Source: Dehalogenimonas lykanthroporepellens BL-DC-9
GTDB taxonomy: Bacteria > Chloroflexota > Dehalococcoidia > Dehalococcoidales > Dehalococcoidaceae
Length of the DNA: 64,000 nucleotides
Assembly: GCA_000143165.1 (NCBI GenBank)
Contig: CP002084.1
Coordinates: forward strand, 806,001 to 870,000
Direction: 5' to 3'
In this document: piece after piece, positions 1-6,676 of the stretch
How positions within the stretch are numbered: position 1 is the first letter of the stretch
Layout of the letters: the number at the start of each line of letters is the position of its first letter
The notes under the pieces: model-generated
Database searches by the model: none
Told to the model about the DNA's origin: nothing
What the model saw: the letters and a program-made list of their open reading frames with translations, nothing else
Translations under genes and position numbers: made by a program

Positions 1-291
1 ATGGGCTCCGATCTTGGGCCTCAGGCGAACTTCCTTCAAAAGCGACAGCTTCTGATTTTTTTTGGTATCCCGCTCTTTTTTAGTCTGTTCATAGCGGAAT
101 TTTCCATAATCCATCAGGCGACACACAGGCGGCACCGAAGTGGGCGCTACCTCCACCAAGTCCAGATTGTTCCGACGCGCCATTTCCTTTGCCTGAGCCA
201 CCGTCAGAATACCCAGCTGTTCGCCTTTTTCACCTACAACCCGAACCTCACGGCCCAGGATTTTGTCGTTTACCCTAAGTTCTTTAACTAT
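1..291 (-). CDS. infC: Translation initiation factor IF-3 (N-terminal part, cut by window edge)
   Basis: The 97 visible codons match the IF-3 N-terminal domain and linker: a VNDKILGREVRVVGEKGEQLGI-like opening (split here: VNDKI, then GEQLGI), LDLVEVAP, PPVCRLMDYGKF, and a lysine-rich linker leading into KEVRLRP. IF-3 binds the 30S subunit and checks start-codon and initiator tRNA pairing. No ATG, GTG or TTG sits at the expected start. A GGAGGT ribosome binding site (complement of 301-306) lies 9 nt before an ATA codon at 291-289, so I place the start there. Non-standard starts are a known autoregulatory feature of infC. A TTG at 318 is the fallback start. The gene follows thrS on the same strand, the classical thrS-infC order; the rest lies outside the window. 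Confidence 0.9.
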   Translation of the reverse strand, partial: MVKELRVNDKILGREVRVVGEKGEQLGILTVAQAKEMARRNNLDLVEVAPTSVPPVCRLMDYGKFRYEQTKKERDTKKNQKLSLLKEVRLRPKIGAH

Positions 292-330
292 GTGCCGACT
301 ACCTCCCCGAAAATTCAATGCCAATTTGAA

Positions 331-360
331 AATATAGCATATTTACGAAGGCAAATTCAA
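331..360 (-). promoter_or_regulatory. Putative infC promoter
   Basis: On the minus strand, TTGAAT (360-355), an 18-nt spacer and TATATT (336-331) with a TG one base upstream form an extended -10 promoter. It lies within and just after the 3' end of thrS and would give a leader of about 30 nt carrying the GGAGGT site of infC. Confidence 0.45.
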
Positions 361-380
361 ATCTGCAAAGGCAGATTTGA
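357..380 (-). terminator. Perfect 10-bp hairpin over the thrS stop codon
   Basis: The inverted repeat TCAAATCTGC-(AAAG)-GCAGATTTGA covers the last codons and stop of thrS. It could be an attenuator or terminator between thrS and infC, but the following run on the minus strand (GAATTTGCC) is not a good U-tract. Confidence 0.4.
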
Positions 381-2111
381 GCTTCTTTCTTCTATCACCT
401 GCCGGATAAGGGTAACGAAATCGTTGGGCGGAACGCCGAATTTCTGCTGTCCGGTGCGAAGACGCACCGCCAGCGTTCCCTTTTCCAGTTCCTTGTCCCC
501 TATGACCACAATATAAGGAATCTTGTCCAGTTGTGCCTGCCGGATTTTCATATTCACCGTTTCGGAACGGTCGTCCAGCGCCACCCGAACCCCGGCTTTT
601 TTCAGTTTGGCGGTAATCTCCTGAGCGTACTCAAGATGCCGGTCAGCTATCGGCAGAACTGCCACCTGTTCCGGATGCAACCAGACCGGGAAAGCGCCGC
701 CGTAATGTTCGATAAGAAGGCCGAAAAAGCGTTCCCAGGAACCCAGCAGTGCCCGGTGCACCATGTATGGGCGGTGCTCTTGTCCGTCCTGCCCGGTATA
801 TACCATATCAAAGCGTTCGGGGAGATTGAAATCGAACTGAATGGTGGTCATCTGCCATTCCCGGCCGAGAACGTCGCGAACCTTGATGTCTATTTTGGGA
901 CCGTAGAAGGCGCCGCCGCCTTCATCCAGCGAATACTCAAGTCCCCGGGCGTCCATGACCCGGCGCAACGCGTCCGAGGCCTGTTGCCACTGCAGGTCGG
1001 TGCCTATCGCCTTTTCCGGCCGGGTGGCCAGAAATAGTTTGAGGTCGGTGAAACCGAAAGTGCGCCACATCTCAAAAGAAAACCGCAGGACTTCGTCAAT
1101 TTCGGTCTCAATCTGTTCCGGGGTGCAGATGATATGAGCATCGTCCTGAGTAAAACCACGCACCCGCAACAGGCCATGAAGCACACCGGAACGCTCATAA
1201 CGATAAACTGTGCCCAGTTCTGCCCAGCGGAGAGGCAGATCACGATAGGACCGCATTTGCGATTTGTAGAACAATATATGGAAGGGACAGTTCATCGGTT
1301 TGACATAGTAGTCCTGCCCGTCGATATCCATGGGAGAATACATGATATCCCGATAATTCTGCAGATGGCCGGAGGTCTCCCAGAGATTGGAGCGGCCGAT
1401 ATGGGGCGTATAAAGCAGTTCGTAGCCGTGGTCATAATGAGCCTTGCGCCAGAACTCCTCGACGGTGGTGCGTATTCGGCCCGCTTTCGGCCCATAGATG
1501 ACCAGACCGCCGCCGACATCTTCCGGGGTGACGAACAAGTTGAGCTGTTTATTGATACGTCGATGGTCGCGGGCTTCGGCCTCGGCCAGGCTGGTCAGAT
1601 ACTCATCGAGTTCAGTCCGGTTGCCAAAGGCGGTACCGTAAATGCGCTGAAGCATGGGGTTTTTTTCATCGCCCCGCCAGTAGGCGCCGGCAATTGACAG
1701 CAGTTTAAAAGACTTGACCCTTGCAGTGTGGGAAACGTGAGGCCCGCGGCACAGGTCAAAGAAATCACCATTGCGATAGATGGTGATTTCTTCGTCATTC
1801 GGCAGTTCCCTTATCAATTCCAGTTTGTACGGCTGGGAGGCGAACAATTCTTCTGCCTGTTGCCGGGTGACGGTTTCTCGGCTAAACGGCTGATTCTCCT
1901 TGACGATGGCCGTCATGCCGGCCTCTATCTCTGCCAGGTCTTCCGGCACCAGGGGCCGTGGCAATTCGAAATCATAATAAAAACCGTTGTCTATGGCCGG
2001 CCCGATGCCAAACCGGGCAGAGGGAAAGATACGAAGTACCGCCTGAGCCATGATGTGAGCGGCGGAATGTCTGATTGCTTCCAGTTTCGACTGGTCGGTC
2101 TTTTCGGTCAC
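357..2111 (-). CDS. thrS: Threonyl-tRNA synthetase (no TGS domain)
   Basis: Class II aminoacyl-tRNA synthetase that charges tRNA-Thr. The 584-residue protein begins directly with the editing domain (HxxxH motif HSAAH at residues 15-19). It then shows the catalytic core with the zinc-ligand region MNCPFH near residue 270, motif 2 (RVRGFTQDDAHI near 315), and a C-terminal anticodon-binding domain (HPEQVAVLPI onward). E. coli ThrRS has about 640 residues; the difference is the missing N-terminal TGS domain. The start is GTG at 2111, preceded by AGAGGTGC. infC lies downstream on the same strand. No T-box signature was found in the leader. Confidence 0.96.
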   Translation of the reverse strand: MTEKTDQSKLEAIRHSAAHIMAQAVLRIFPSARFGIGPAIDNGFYYDFELPRPLVPEDLAEIEAGMTAIVKENQPFSRETVTRQQAEELFASQPYKLELIRELPNDEEITIYRNGDFFDLCRGPHVSHTARVKSFKLLSIAGAYWRGDEKNPMLQRIYGTAFGNRTELDEYLTSLAEAEARDHRRINKQLNLFVTPEDVGGGLVIYGPKAGRIRTTVEEFWRKAHYDHGYELLYTPHIGRSNLWETSGHLQNYRDIMYSPMDIDGQDYYVKPMNCPFHILFYKSQMRSYRDLPLRWAELGTVYRYERSGVLHGLLRVRGFTQDDAHIICTPEQIETEIDEVLRFSFEMWRTFGFTDLKLFLATRPEKAIGTDLQWQQASDALRRVMDARGLEYSLDEGGGAFYGPKIDIKVRDVLGREWQMTTIQFDFNLPERFDMVYTGQDGQEHRPYMVHRALLGSWERFFGLLIEHYGGAFPVWLHPEQVAVLPIADRHLEYAQEITAKLKKAGVRVALDDRSETVNMKIRQAQLDKIPYIVVIGDKELEKGTLAVRLRTGQQKFGVPPNDFVTLIRQVIEERSSNLPLQI

Positions 2112-2130
2112 GATGCACCTCTTGGAATAA

Positions 2131-2163
2131 CTGAGCCTCTCATCAACCGAGTGAGAGGCTCAG
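2131..2163. terminator. 12-bp perfect hairpin in the thrS leader
   Basis: CTGAGCCTCTCA and TGAGAGGCTCAG are perfect complements separated by a 9-nt loop, ending about 20 nt before the thrS GTG. No strong T-run follows on either strand, so it could be a terminator for the upstream gene or a leader structure controlling thrS. Confidence 0.5.
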
Positions 2164-2180
2164 TGTTTGTCGCATTATAA

Positions 2181-2203
2181 CTTGCGCCCTATTCGGGCGC
2201 AAG
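2181..2203 (-). terminator. Hairpin after the coiled-coil gene
   Basis: CTTGCGCCC-(TATTC)-GGGCGCAAG is a 9-bp GC-rich stem beginning 6 nt after the stop codon of the alanine-rich gene. The minus-strand continuation TTATAATG is only a weak U-tract. Confidence 0.55.
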
Positions 2204-2208
2204 AACGA

Positions 2209-3447
2209 TCAGATGGAACTCAGCGCCATAGCCAGCATAACGGCGGCCATGACAATGGCCAGATTAATGACCACCAGCAGGGTTATCCAGGTGCCGCTGG
2301 TCAGCTTCCTGACAACGGCCTTGAAAAGGGCTTCCTCGGCCTTTTCCAAAGCCTGTTTGGAAGCCTGAGAAGCGGCTTCAGCGATTTCTTGCGCCCGCTG
2401 AGCGGCCTGGTCGGCGTGGGCCTGGGCGGCCTTGGAGACCTCGGCGGCGGCCACCCTGGCCGACTGCCCGGCGCTTTCGGCCCGCTTGATCATATCCTGA
2501 AGTACACCCAGCGCGGCGTGAATGGCATCATCGCCGGCCTTATCGGCGTTTTTAGCCGCGGTAATGGCGTCATCAGCGGTTTTATGTCCGCCGGTGGCGG
2601 CGGCGACAGAAGCCTTGCCGGCTTCTTCGGTTTTGCCGGAGATTGCATCGGACACCTTGCCGGCGGCCTCGACAGCGTCAGCACCGACCCGTTCCGCCAG
2701 TTCGGTCTTCCGGGCAACTTCTTCGGCCAAGTGATAGGCCTGGCTGGCGGCCAGTTTAGCCTTGCGGCCGGTTTCATCGGCCTGTCGCGCCGTTTCGTTG
2801 GAGGGGTTTTGCTGAGCGGCTTTGGCGGCTATCTGAGCTTCAGTCGACGCGGCATCAGCGGTCTTGACGGTTTTGGTGGCTTGAGCGATGGTTTCTTCCA
2901 GCGACTGCCTGGCGGCCAGCGCCAGTTCCTGAAGTTTGATTGCGTTTTCTTCGGCTGACCGGTTGAGAGCCATTGAAGCTTCGCGGGCGGCCATGGCTAC
3001 TTCTTCGGCTTTAGAAGAAGCCTCTTCGGCGGCATATTTGGCGGCACGAGCGACCTCCTCAGCGCGATGGGCGGCTTCTTCGGCCCGGGCGGAGGCTTCG
3101 TCGGCGATGCGGGAGGCCTCCTCAGCCTTGTGTGAAGCTTCGCTGGAAGCGTGGTCAGCGCCTTCAGCCTTGTGGGCGGCTTCCTCAGCGGCTTCCTTGG
3201 CTTCGGCGGCGGCGTGAGCCGCGGCCCGGGTAGCTGATTCAGCGGCATCTTCGCCCGCCTTTCGCGCTTCTTCGGCGCGTTTCTCGGCTACCAGCGAAGC
3301 CTTGGTGGCGGCATCAGCCGAGTTACCGGCACTTTTGGCGGCCTCTTCGGCCTTCTTGGCGGCTTCGGCGGCGGCGCGGATACTGGCATCCATCTCGTCC
3401 AGTATCTGGGGCAGTGGCTTAACCAGGATATTAGGCTCAGTTACCAT
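2209..3447 (-). CDS. Alanine/glutamate-rich coiled-coil protein with C-terminal membrane anchor
   Basis: Function unknown. Residues about 20-370 are almost entirely a heptad/undecad-like repeat of AEEAA, KAEEA and ARxAxE units, rich in Ala, Glu and Lys. This predicts a very long uninterrupted amphipathic helix or coiled coil, reminiscent of LEA or apolipoprotein-like low-complexity helices. The last 25 residues (about 386-410, TWITLLVVINLAIVMAAVML) form one transmembrane helix ending close to the C-terminus, so the bulk is probably a rod tethered as a tail-anchored protein. There are no cysteines and no signal peptide. The ATG start has an AGGAGGT site 4-5 nt upstream. The opposite strand has long open frames only because of the repetitive GCC/GCG composition; those are artefacts. 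Confidence 0.85.
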   Translation of the reverse strand: MVTEPNILVKPLPQILDEMDASIRAAAEAAKKAEEAAKSAGNSADAATKASLVAEKRAEEARKAGEDAAESATRAAAHAAAEAKEAAEEAAHKAEGADHASSEASHKAEEASRIADEASARAEEAAHRAEEVARAAKYAAEEASSKAEEVAMAAREASMALNRSAEENAIKLQELALAARQSLEETIAQATKTVKTADAASTEAQIAAKAAQQNPSNETARQADETGRKAKLAASQAYHLAEEVARKTELAERVGADAVEAAGKVSDAISGKTEEAGKASVAAATGGHKTADDAITAAKNADKAGDDAIHAALGVLQDMIKRAESAGQSARVAAAEVSKAAQAHADQAAQRAQEIAEAASQASKQALEKAEEALFKAVVRKLTSGTWITLLVVINLAIVMAAVMLAMALSSI

Positions 3448-3644
3448 CGGTACCTCCTCTTGCCATATCTATAAACCGGCTGACGCCGACTCATATCCCC
3501 TTATGCTGTTGACAGGAAAAAAGTCCTATTCATATACTCCGGCCGTTTTTCGATGCCGACCGGAAGGCAATCCAGTACGATGGTACCTGTCTAGTTTAGT
3601 GTACCGGGTAACGGTAGTCAATAACCTTTCATGGAAATATTTTG

Positions 3645-3679
3645 AAAAACAGGACGCCGGTGAGTGCACCGGCGTCCTG
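3645..3679 (-). terminator. Rho-independent terminator of the ferredoxin operon
   Basis: On the minus strand, CAGGACGCCGGT-(GCACTC)-ACCGGCGTCCTG is a 12-bp perfect GC-rich stem followed directly by TTTTTC. It lies 20 nt after the stop of the ferredoxin gene. Confidence 0.85.
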
Positions 3680-3698
3680 CTGTCGCATCGAATACTGC

Positions 3699-4430
3699 TT
3701 AAACCGAAGACAGAACCCCACCCTGAATCCCGAGAGTAATTTCTTCCACCGGAATTTGGAGTCCGGCCTTAACAATAGCCTTACGGACGAGCCAGGTAAG
3801 CCCGCCGCAACAGGGGACTTCCATCCGCAGAACGGTAATACTGGCCGGCCGGGCCTGCTGAATAATCTGAGTCAGTTTGTGAAGGTAGGCTTCGGTATCA
3901 TCCAGCTTGGGACAGGCGATCAAAAGTGACTTGCCCTTCAGAAAGTCCTGATGAAAATCAGGGTAGGCAAAGGGGGCGCAATCGGCCGACAGCAGGAGAT
4001 TGGCATTTTTAAGGAATGGCGCGTGCGGCGGCACCAGCGTCAGCTGAACCGGCCAGCTGGTCAACGCTGAAGCCTGCCGGGAACGCTCAGTGTCAGCAGG
4101 TTGGGCCGACGGGGTTCCTTCAAAGTCCCTCAACCGGGCCGATGGGCAGGAATGGGGTACCGAGTGGTGGGCCTTGGGCGACGGCTGTTCGGCGGCCACA
4201 TGTGCCATGGCGGCGGCCTCGTCGAATTCCGGGGCTTCTCTATCTTCAATAGTAATGGCGTCCATGGGACATTCACCGAGACAGGCGCCCAGTCCGTCAC
4301 AAAAAGTGTCGCTGACCAGCCTGGCCTTGCCGTCAATAATTTGGATGGCGCCTTCGGCGCAGGACGGGACGCACAACCCGCATCCGTCGCATTTTTCTTC
4401 ATCGAACTTCACGATTTTCCTGACCGGCAT
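3699..4430 (-). CDS. 4Fe-4S ferredoxin-domain protein (243 aa)
   Basis: An N-terminal bacterial ferredoxin domain (residues about 1-75) holds CDGCGLCVPSC (CX2CX2CX3C) and a second cysteine set, CDGLGACLGECP. A C-terminal half of about 100 residues follows, carrying cysteines in ADCAPFAYPDF, LLIACPKLDD and VPCCGGLTWLV that could bind further metal. The family is common in anaerobes and its substrate is unknown to me; a cytoplasmic electron-transfer or redox-sensing role is inferred. The frame stays open upstream to 4586, but the ATG at 4430 has an AAGGAG site and the ferredoxin domain starts there (MPVRKIVKFDEEKC). It begins 1 nt after the stop of the zinc-ribbon gene, so the two are translationally coupled. 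Confidence 0.85.
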   Translation of the reverse strand: MPVRKIVKFDEEKCDGCGLCVPSCAEGAIQIIDGKARLVSDTFCDGLGACLGECPMDAITIEDREAPEFDEAAAMAHVAAEQPSPKAHHSVPHSCPSARLRDFEGTPSAQPADTERSRQASALTSWPVQLTLVPPHAPFLKNANLLLSADCAPFAYPDFHQDFLKGKSLLIACPKLDDTEAYLHKLTQIIQQARPASITVLRMEVPCCGGLTWLVRKAIVKAGLQIPVEEITLGIQGGVLSSV

Positions 4431-4431
4431 T

Positions 4432-4680
4432 TCAATGTTCTCCTTTTTCTGTAAAATGTTGCCCAAGCTCTTTCCAACGGTCTTCACCCAGACATTGCCT
4501 GGCGGAGACGCACCACTCAATACAGGATGGTGTTTTCTCCCGGAAGACCTTTTCCCCGCACATGTGGCAGACCACCCGGGTTTCATCAGAAAAGATTTCC
4601 ACTTCGGTGCGGCAGGCCGGGCACCGGTGCAGTTCCACTTTCAACCGCCGGGTATCCTGTCCGGGACACTGTTGTTTCAT
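4432..4680 (-). CDS. Small zinc-ribbon / cysteine-rich protein (82 aa)
   Basis: This 82-residue protein has two CXXC knuckles (CPAC near 20-23, CHMC near 38-41) typical of a zinc ribbon. A second cysteine group follows, CIEWC then C (CVSARQCLG), which could form another metal site. I do not recognise a named family. The ATG is preceded by GGAGGAAACTC. It is the first gene of a two-gene operon with the downstream ferredoxin protein and lies directly behind the Crp/Fnr gene. An FNR-like palindrome 55-68 nt upstream suggests that regulator controls it. The pairing implies a shared redox or metal-related task. Confidence 0.8.
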   Translation of the reverse strand: MKQQCPGQDTRRLKVELHRCPACRTEVEIFSDETRVVCHMCGEKVFREKTPSCIEWCVSARQCLGEDRWKELGQHFTEKGEH

Positions 4681-4706
4681 GAGTTTCCTCCAGGATTCAA
4701 TGACTC

Positions 4707-4748
4707 ATTTTAATCCCTGGGAGAGCCGGACAACATGATTTAAATCAA
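4707..4748 (-). promoter_or_regulatory. FNR/CRP-type operator and class II promoter
   Basis: The palindrome at 4735-4748 reads ATGAT-TTAA-ATCAA, one mismatch from the FNR consensus TTGAT-N4-ATCAA; its inner 12 bp are a perfect palindrome. On the minus strand a -10 box TAAAAT lies at 4712-4707, predicting a start site at 4700. The palindrome centre (4741.5) is then at exactly -41.5, the class II activator position. The site sits in the 68-bp gap between the Crp/Fnr gene and the zinc-ribbon gene. Confidence 0.65.
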
Positions 4749-5432
4749 TCAGCCGGTACCGGGCGGCCCTTCGGCCAGCAGGCGAAGCCGGTCCAGGTCT
4801 TCAATGGTGACCTGTCCCCGCTTGGAAGAAATGATGCCGCCTTCTTTCAACCGGCTGAGAAACCTGACAGTTGTTTCCAGGGTTGTGCCCGACATGTCTG
4901 CCAGGTCCTGACGGGTAAACGGCAGTTCGGGTCCCAGCTTGTCGGTCAGGCGTTCCAGCGTGCGGGCCAGTCTCTGGTCCACCCGTTCGCCGGCCAGATC
5001 ATGAAGCCGGCTCTGGGCTTCCCGAAGACGGGCGCTGAGAATACCGACCAGGGCCAGAGCCAGGGCCGGATGTGATTTGATAAACGATTGAAACTCCACC
5101 CTGTCCAGCACCATCACGGTACAATCCTTCACCACGACGCAGGAGGCTGGATAGGGTTTGTTCTCCAGTACGGCCACTTCGCCGAAAACCTCTCCCGGCT
5201 GGAAAAAGGCGACCACGGTTTCCCGCCCGGCATTGCCATGTTTGACGACCTTGACCCGACCTTCGGTAAGCAGGAAAAACCGGTCCGGGCGGTCACCCTC
5301 CCAGAAGATATATTCACCGGCGGCGTAACGCCGAAAAGTCGCCTTGGCGACGATATCGTCCAGTTCGGCGTCTCCAGCCGGCTCGAACAGAAACGAGTGG
5401 CGTAAAGCCCGGCGCAGTTCCACATTATCCAA
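4749..5432 (-). CDS. Crp/Fnr-family transcriptional regulator
   Basis: The 227-residue protein has a cyclic-nucleotide-binding fold (about 15-130, with PGEVFGEVAVLENKPYPASC), a dimerisation helix, and a winged helix-turn-helix (about 165-220). The recognition helix contains LETTVRFLSRL; its Glu and Arg occupy the positions that read TGA half-sites in CRP and FNR. The N-terminal cysteine cluster of E. coli FNR is absent (only two cysteines, near residues 95 and 101), so it is not an FNR-type [4Fe-4S] oxygen sensor; the ligand is unknown. The gene overlaps the upstream QueG-like gene by 8 bp, and an FNR-like box lies directly after its stop codon. Confidence 0.93.
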   Translation of the reverse strand: MDNVELRRALRHSFLFEPAGDAELDDIVAKATFRRYAAGEYIFWEGDRPDRFFLLTEGRVKVVKHGNAGRETVVAFFQPGEVFGEVAVLENKPYPASCVVVKDCTVMVLDRVEFQSFIKSHPALALALVGILSARLREAQSRLHDLAGERVDQRLARTLERLTDKLGPELPFTRQDLADMSGTTLETTVRFLSRLKEGGIISSKRGQVTIEDLDRLRLLAEGPPGTG

Positions 5433-6363
5433 TTGTCTCTCGTGCCTCCCCTGTCAGCAGTAGTCTCAGGTTACGGGGCAGTATGCCATAATAGGCAGAG
5501 AGATGAAAGCGTTCCAGCTTGGACCGGGTTTCAATTCTCAGCTTGTCATAGGGAACGCCGGCCAGAATATCTTCCGTTTCTGTCCGGTCAAAGCTTTCAG
5601 TCACAGCCGACCCGTTAACGATGTCATGATTTTGAGGACAGTTCAGCTGACATACTCGGCAACCGACAACAGCGTTATGCCAGCGTTTGTCCACCCAGTC
5701 AGGAAAATCAAAGGGTTCCTTGCTCAGCAAGGACAGGCAACGGGAAACATCGTACTCCCCCACCTTCAGGCAACCGGTGGGGCAATAGGCGAGGCAAACG
5801 CCGCAATCCGGACAGCGTTCGCTCACCTCATGGGGATACCATTGTTCCGGCTCACCGGGCAGATCCGAGTAGAAGGCGGCCAGCCGGAAAAAACTGCCCA
5901 TACCGGCAATGAAACCCATATTGTTGTAACCGTTCTCCAGCAGACCGCCGTGGGATGCTATCAGCTTGGTCGGCAGGTCGGCGGTGGTCTGACGGTATCC
6001 GGCGGGAAGCAGTACCGAATCAATGATGGAACCGAAAATGACCAGGTCCTGAAGGTAGTCAGTTGATAGCGGCGGCGCATCAACCGGTATTTTTCGGTTT
6101 CCTGTGGTAAATTCCAGCCGCACCGGCGCTACCGGCGCGGCGACGATGATAATGGTTCCGTTTCCGGCCGCCCACGACGGGGGCTGAAAATCAAATGTAT
6201 GCCCCTGAAGATGTGGTGAGGAGCGCCATGCCTGAGTTTCCGTATGGGCTCGATATTCCTTTTCAACCTCGGCCAGATGAACTGAGTCCACGATACAGGC
6301 GCGGTAACCAACCTTCCGCAGGTTTTCCATCAACTGGACTGATACCGCGTCCTTTATACTCAT
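5425..6363 (-). CDS. QueG-like 4Fe-4S protein (epoxyqueuosine reductase / RdhA superfamily)
   Basis: The 312-residue protein has a C-terminal double-cluster ferredoxin segment, CPDCGVCLAYCPTGC followed by CRVCQLNCPQN. The preceding N-terminal domain (GSFFRLAAFYSDLP, GFIAGMG) resembles the cobalamin-binding fold shared by epoxyqueuosine reductase QueG and reductive dehalogenases. Sequence is divergent from housekeeping QueG, so I call only the superfamily; a corrinoid-dependent reductase is possible. It has no Tat signal and should be cytoplasmic. It overlaps the downstream Crp/Fnr gene by 8 bp, suggesting a regulator-enzyme operon. No ribosome binding site precedes the ATG; an extended -10 box ends 6 nt upstream of it. 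Confidence 0.75.
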   Translation of the reverse strand: MSIKDAVSVQLMENLRKVGYRACIVDSVHLAEVEKEYRAHTETQAWRSSPHLQGHTFDFQPPSWAAGNGTIIIVAAPVAPVRLEFTTGNRKIPVDAPPLSTDYLQDLVIFGSIIDSVLLPAGYRQTTADLPTKLIASHGGLLENGYNNMGFIAGMGSFFRLAAFYSDLPGEPEQWYPHEVSERCPDCGVCLAYCPTGCLKVGEYDVSRCLSLLSKEPFDFPDWVDKRWHNAVVGCRVCQLNCPQNHDIVNGSAVTESFDRTETEDILAGVPYDKLRIETRSKLERFHLSAYYGILPRNLRLLLTGEARETIG

Positions 6364-6369
6364 AGGTAT

Positions 6370-6378
6370 ATTTTAGCA
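6370..6378 (-). promoter_or_regulatory. Extended -10 box directly before the QueG-like start (leaderless candidate)
   Basis: TG-C-TAAAAT on the minus strand ends 6 nt before the ATG at 6363, with no Shine-Dalgarno sequence between. A start site about 7 nt after the box would fall on or next to the ATG. Confidence 0.4.
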
Positions 6379-6524
6379 ACATCCCCGGCAAATGCCGAAA
6401 TCACCGAACGGGCGATTCGTCCTATGATAAAAACGAAGGAAACGAATCTCTTTTTCCGCTTTGTATAAAACGTTCTGAGCGGTTATGTTCTAGGGCATCG
6501 ATATGTCTGTATTTAGTATCGTAT

Positions 6525-6554
6525 ATTATAGAATCTATGTACGCTTATTGTCAA
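6525..6554 (-). promoter_or_regulatory. Full-consensus sigma-70 promoter, minus strand
   Basis: TTGACA (6554-6549), an 18-nt spacer and TATAAT (6530-6525) match both consensus hexamers exactly. The predicted transcript would begin near 6518 and run about 155 nt before the QueG-like ATG at 6363. The leader contains several short inverted repeats, including GATTCGT/ACGAATC. It is either a long 5' UTR or a separate small RNA. Confidence 0.65.
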
Positions 6555-6615
6555 CGAAGAAATGGCGCAAATTCCGGGCGCCCCGGAAAGCCTGACTGCA
6601 GAGACGATTTTCTTA

Positions 6616-6644
6616 TTGACAAACCCCCGCGAGGCATTTAGACT
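6616..6644 (+). promoter_or_regulatory. Promoter of FtsZ-like gene 1
   Basis: TTGACA (6616-6621), a 17-nt spacer and TAGACT (6639-6644) lie 32 nt upstream of the ATG. The ribosome binding site GAGGGG follows at about 6662. Confidence 0.7.
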
Positions 6645-6676
6645 CAAAATGACTAAAAACCGAGGGGAACGAACCG

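Noticed and set aside
1-516. Plus-strand open frame of 171 residues
   Set aside because: Antisense to infC and to the 3' end of thrS, whose protein motifs are unambiguous on the minus strand.
2112-2208. T-box riboswitch in front of thrS
   Set aside because: Only a hairpin is present; there is no TGGNACCGCG antiterminator motif or specifier loop in the short leader.
2167-3217. Long plus-strand glycine- or alanine-rich frames
   Set aside because: Mirror image of the repetitive GCC/GAG codons of the coiled-coil gene; no ribosome binding sites and no domain content.
4749-5432. True oxygen-sensing FNR
   Set aside because: The N-terminal cysteine cluster is missing; only two cysteines occur, so I keep a general Crp/Fnr label.
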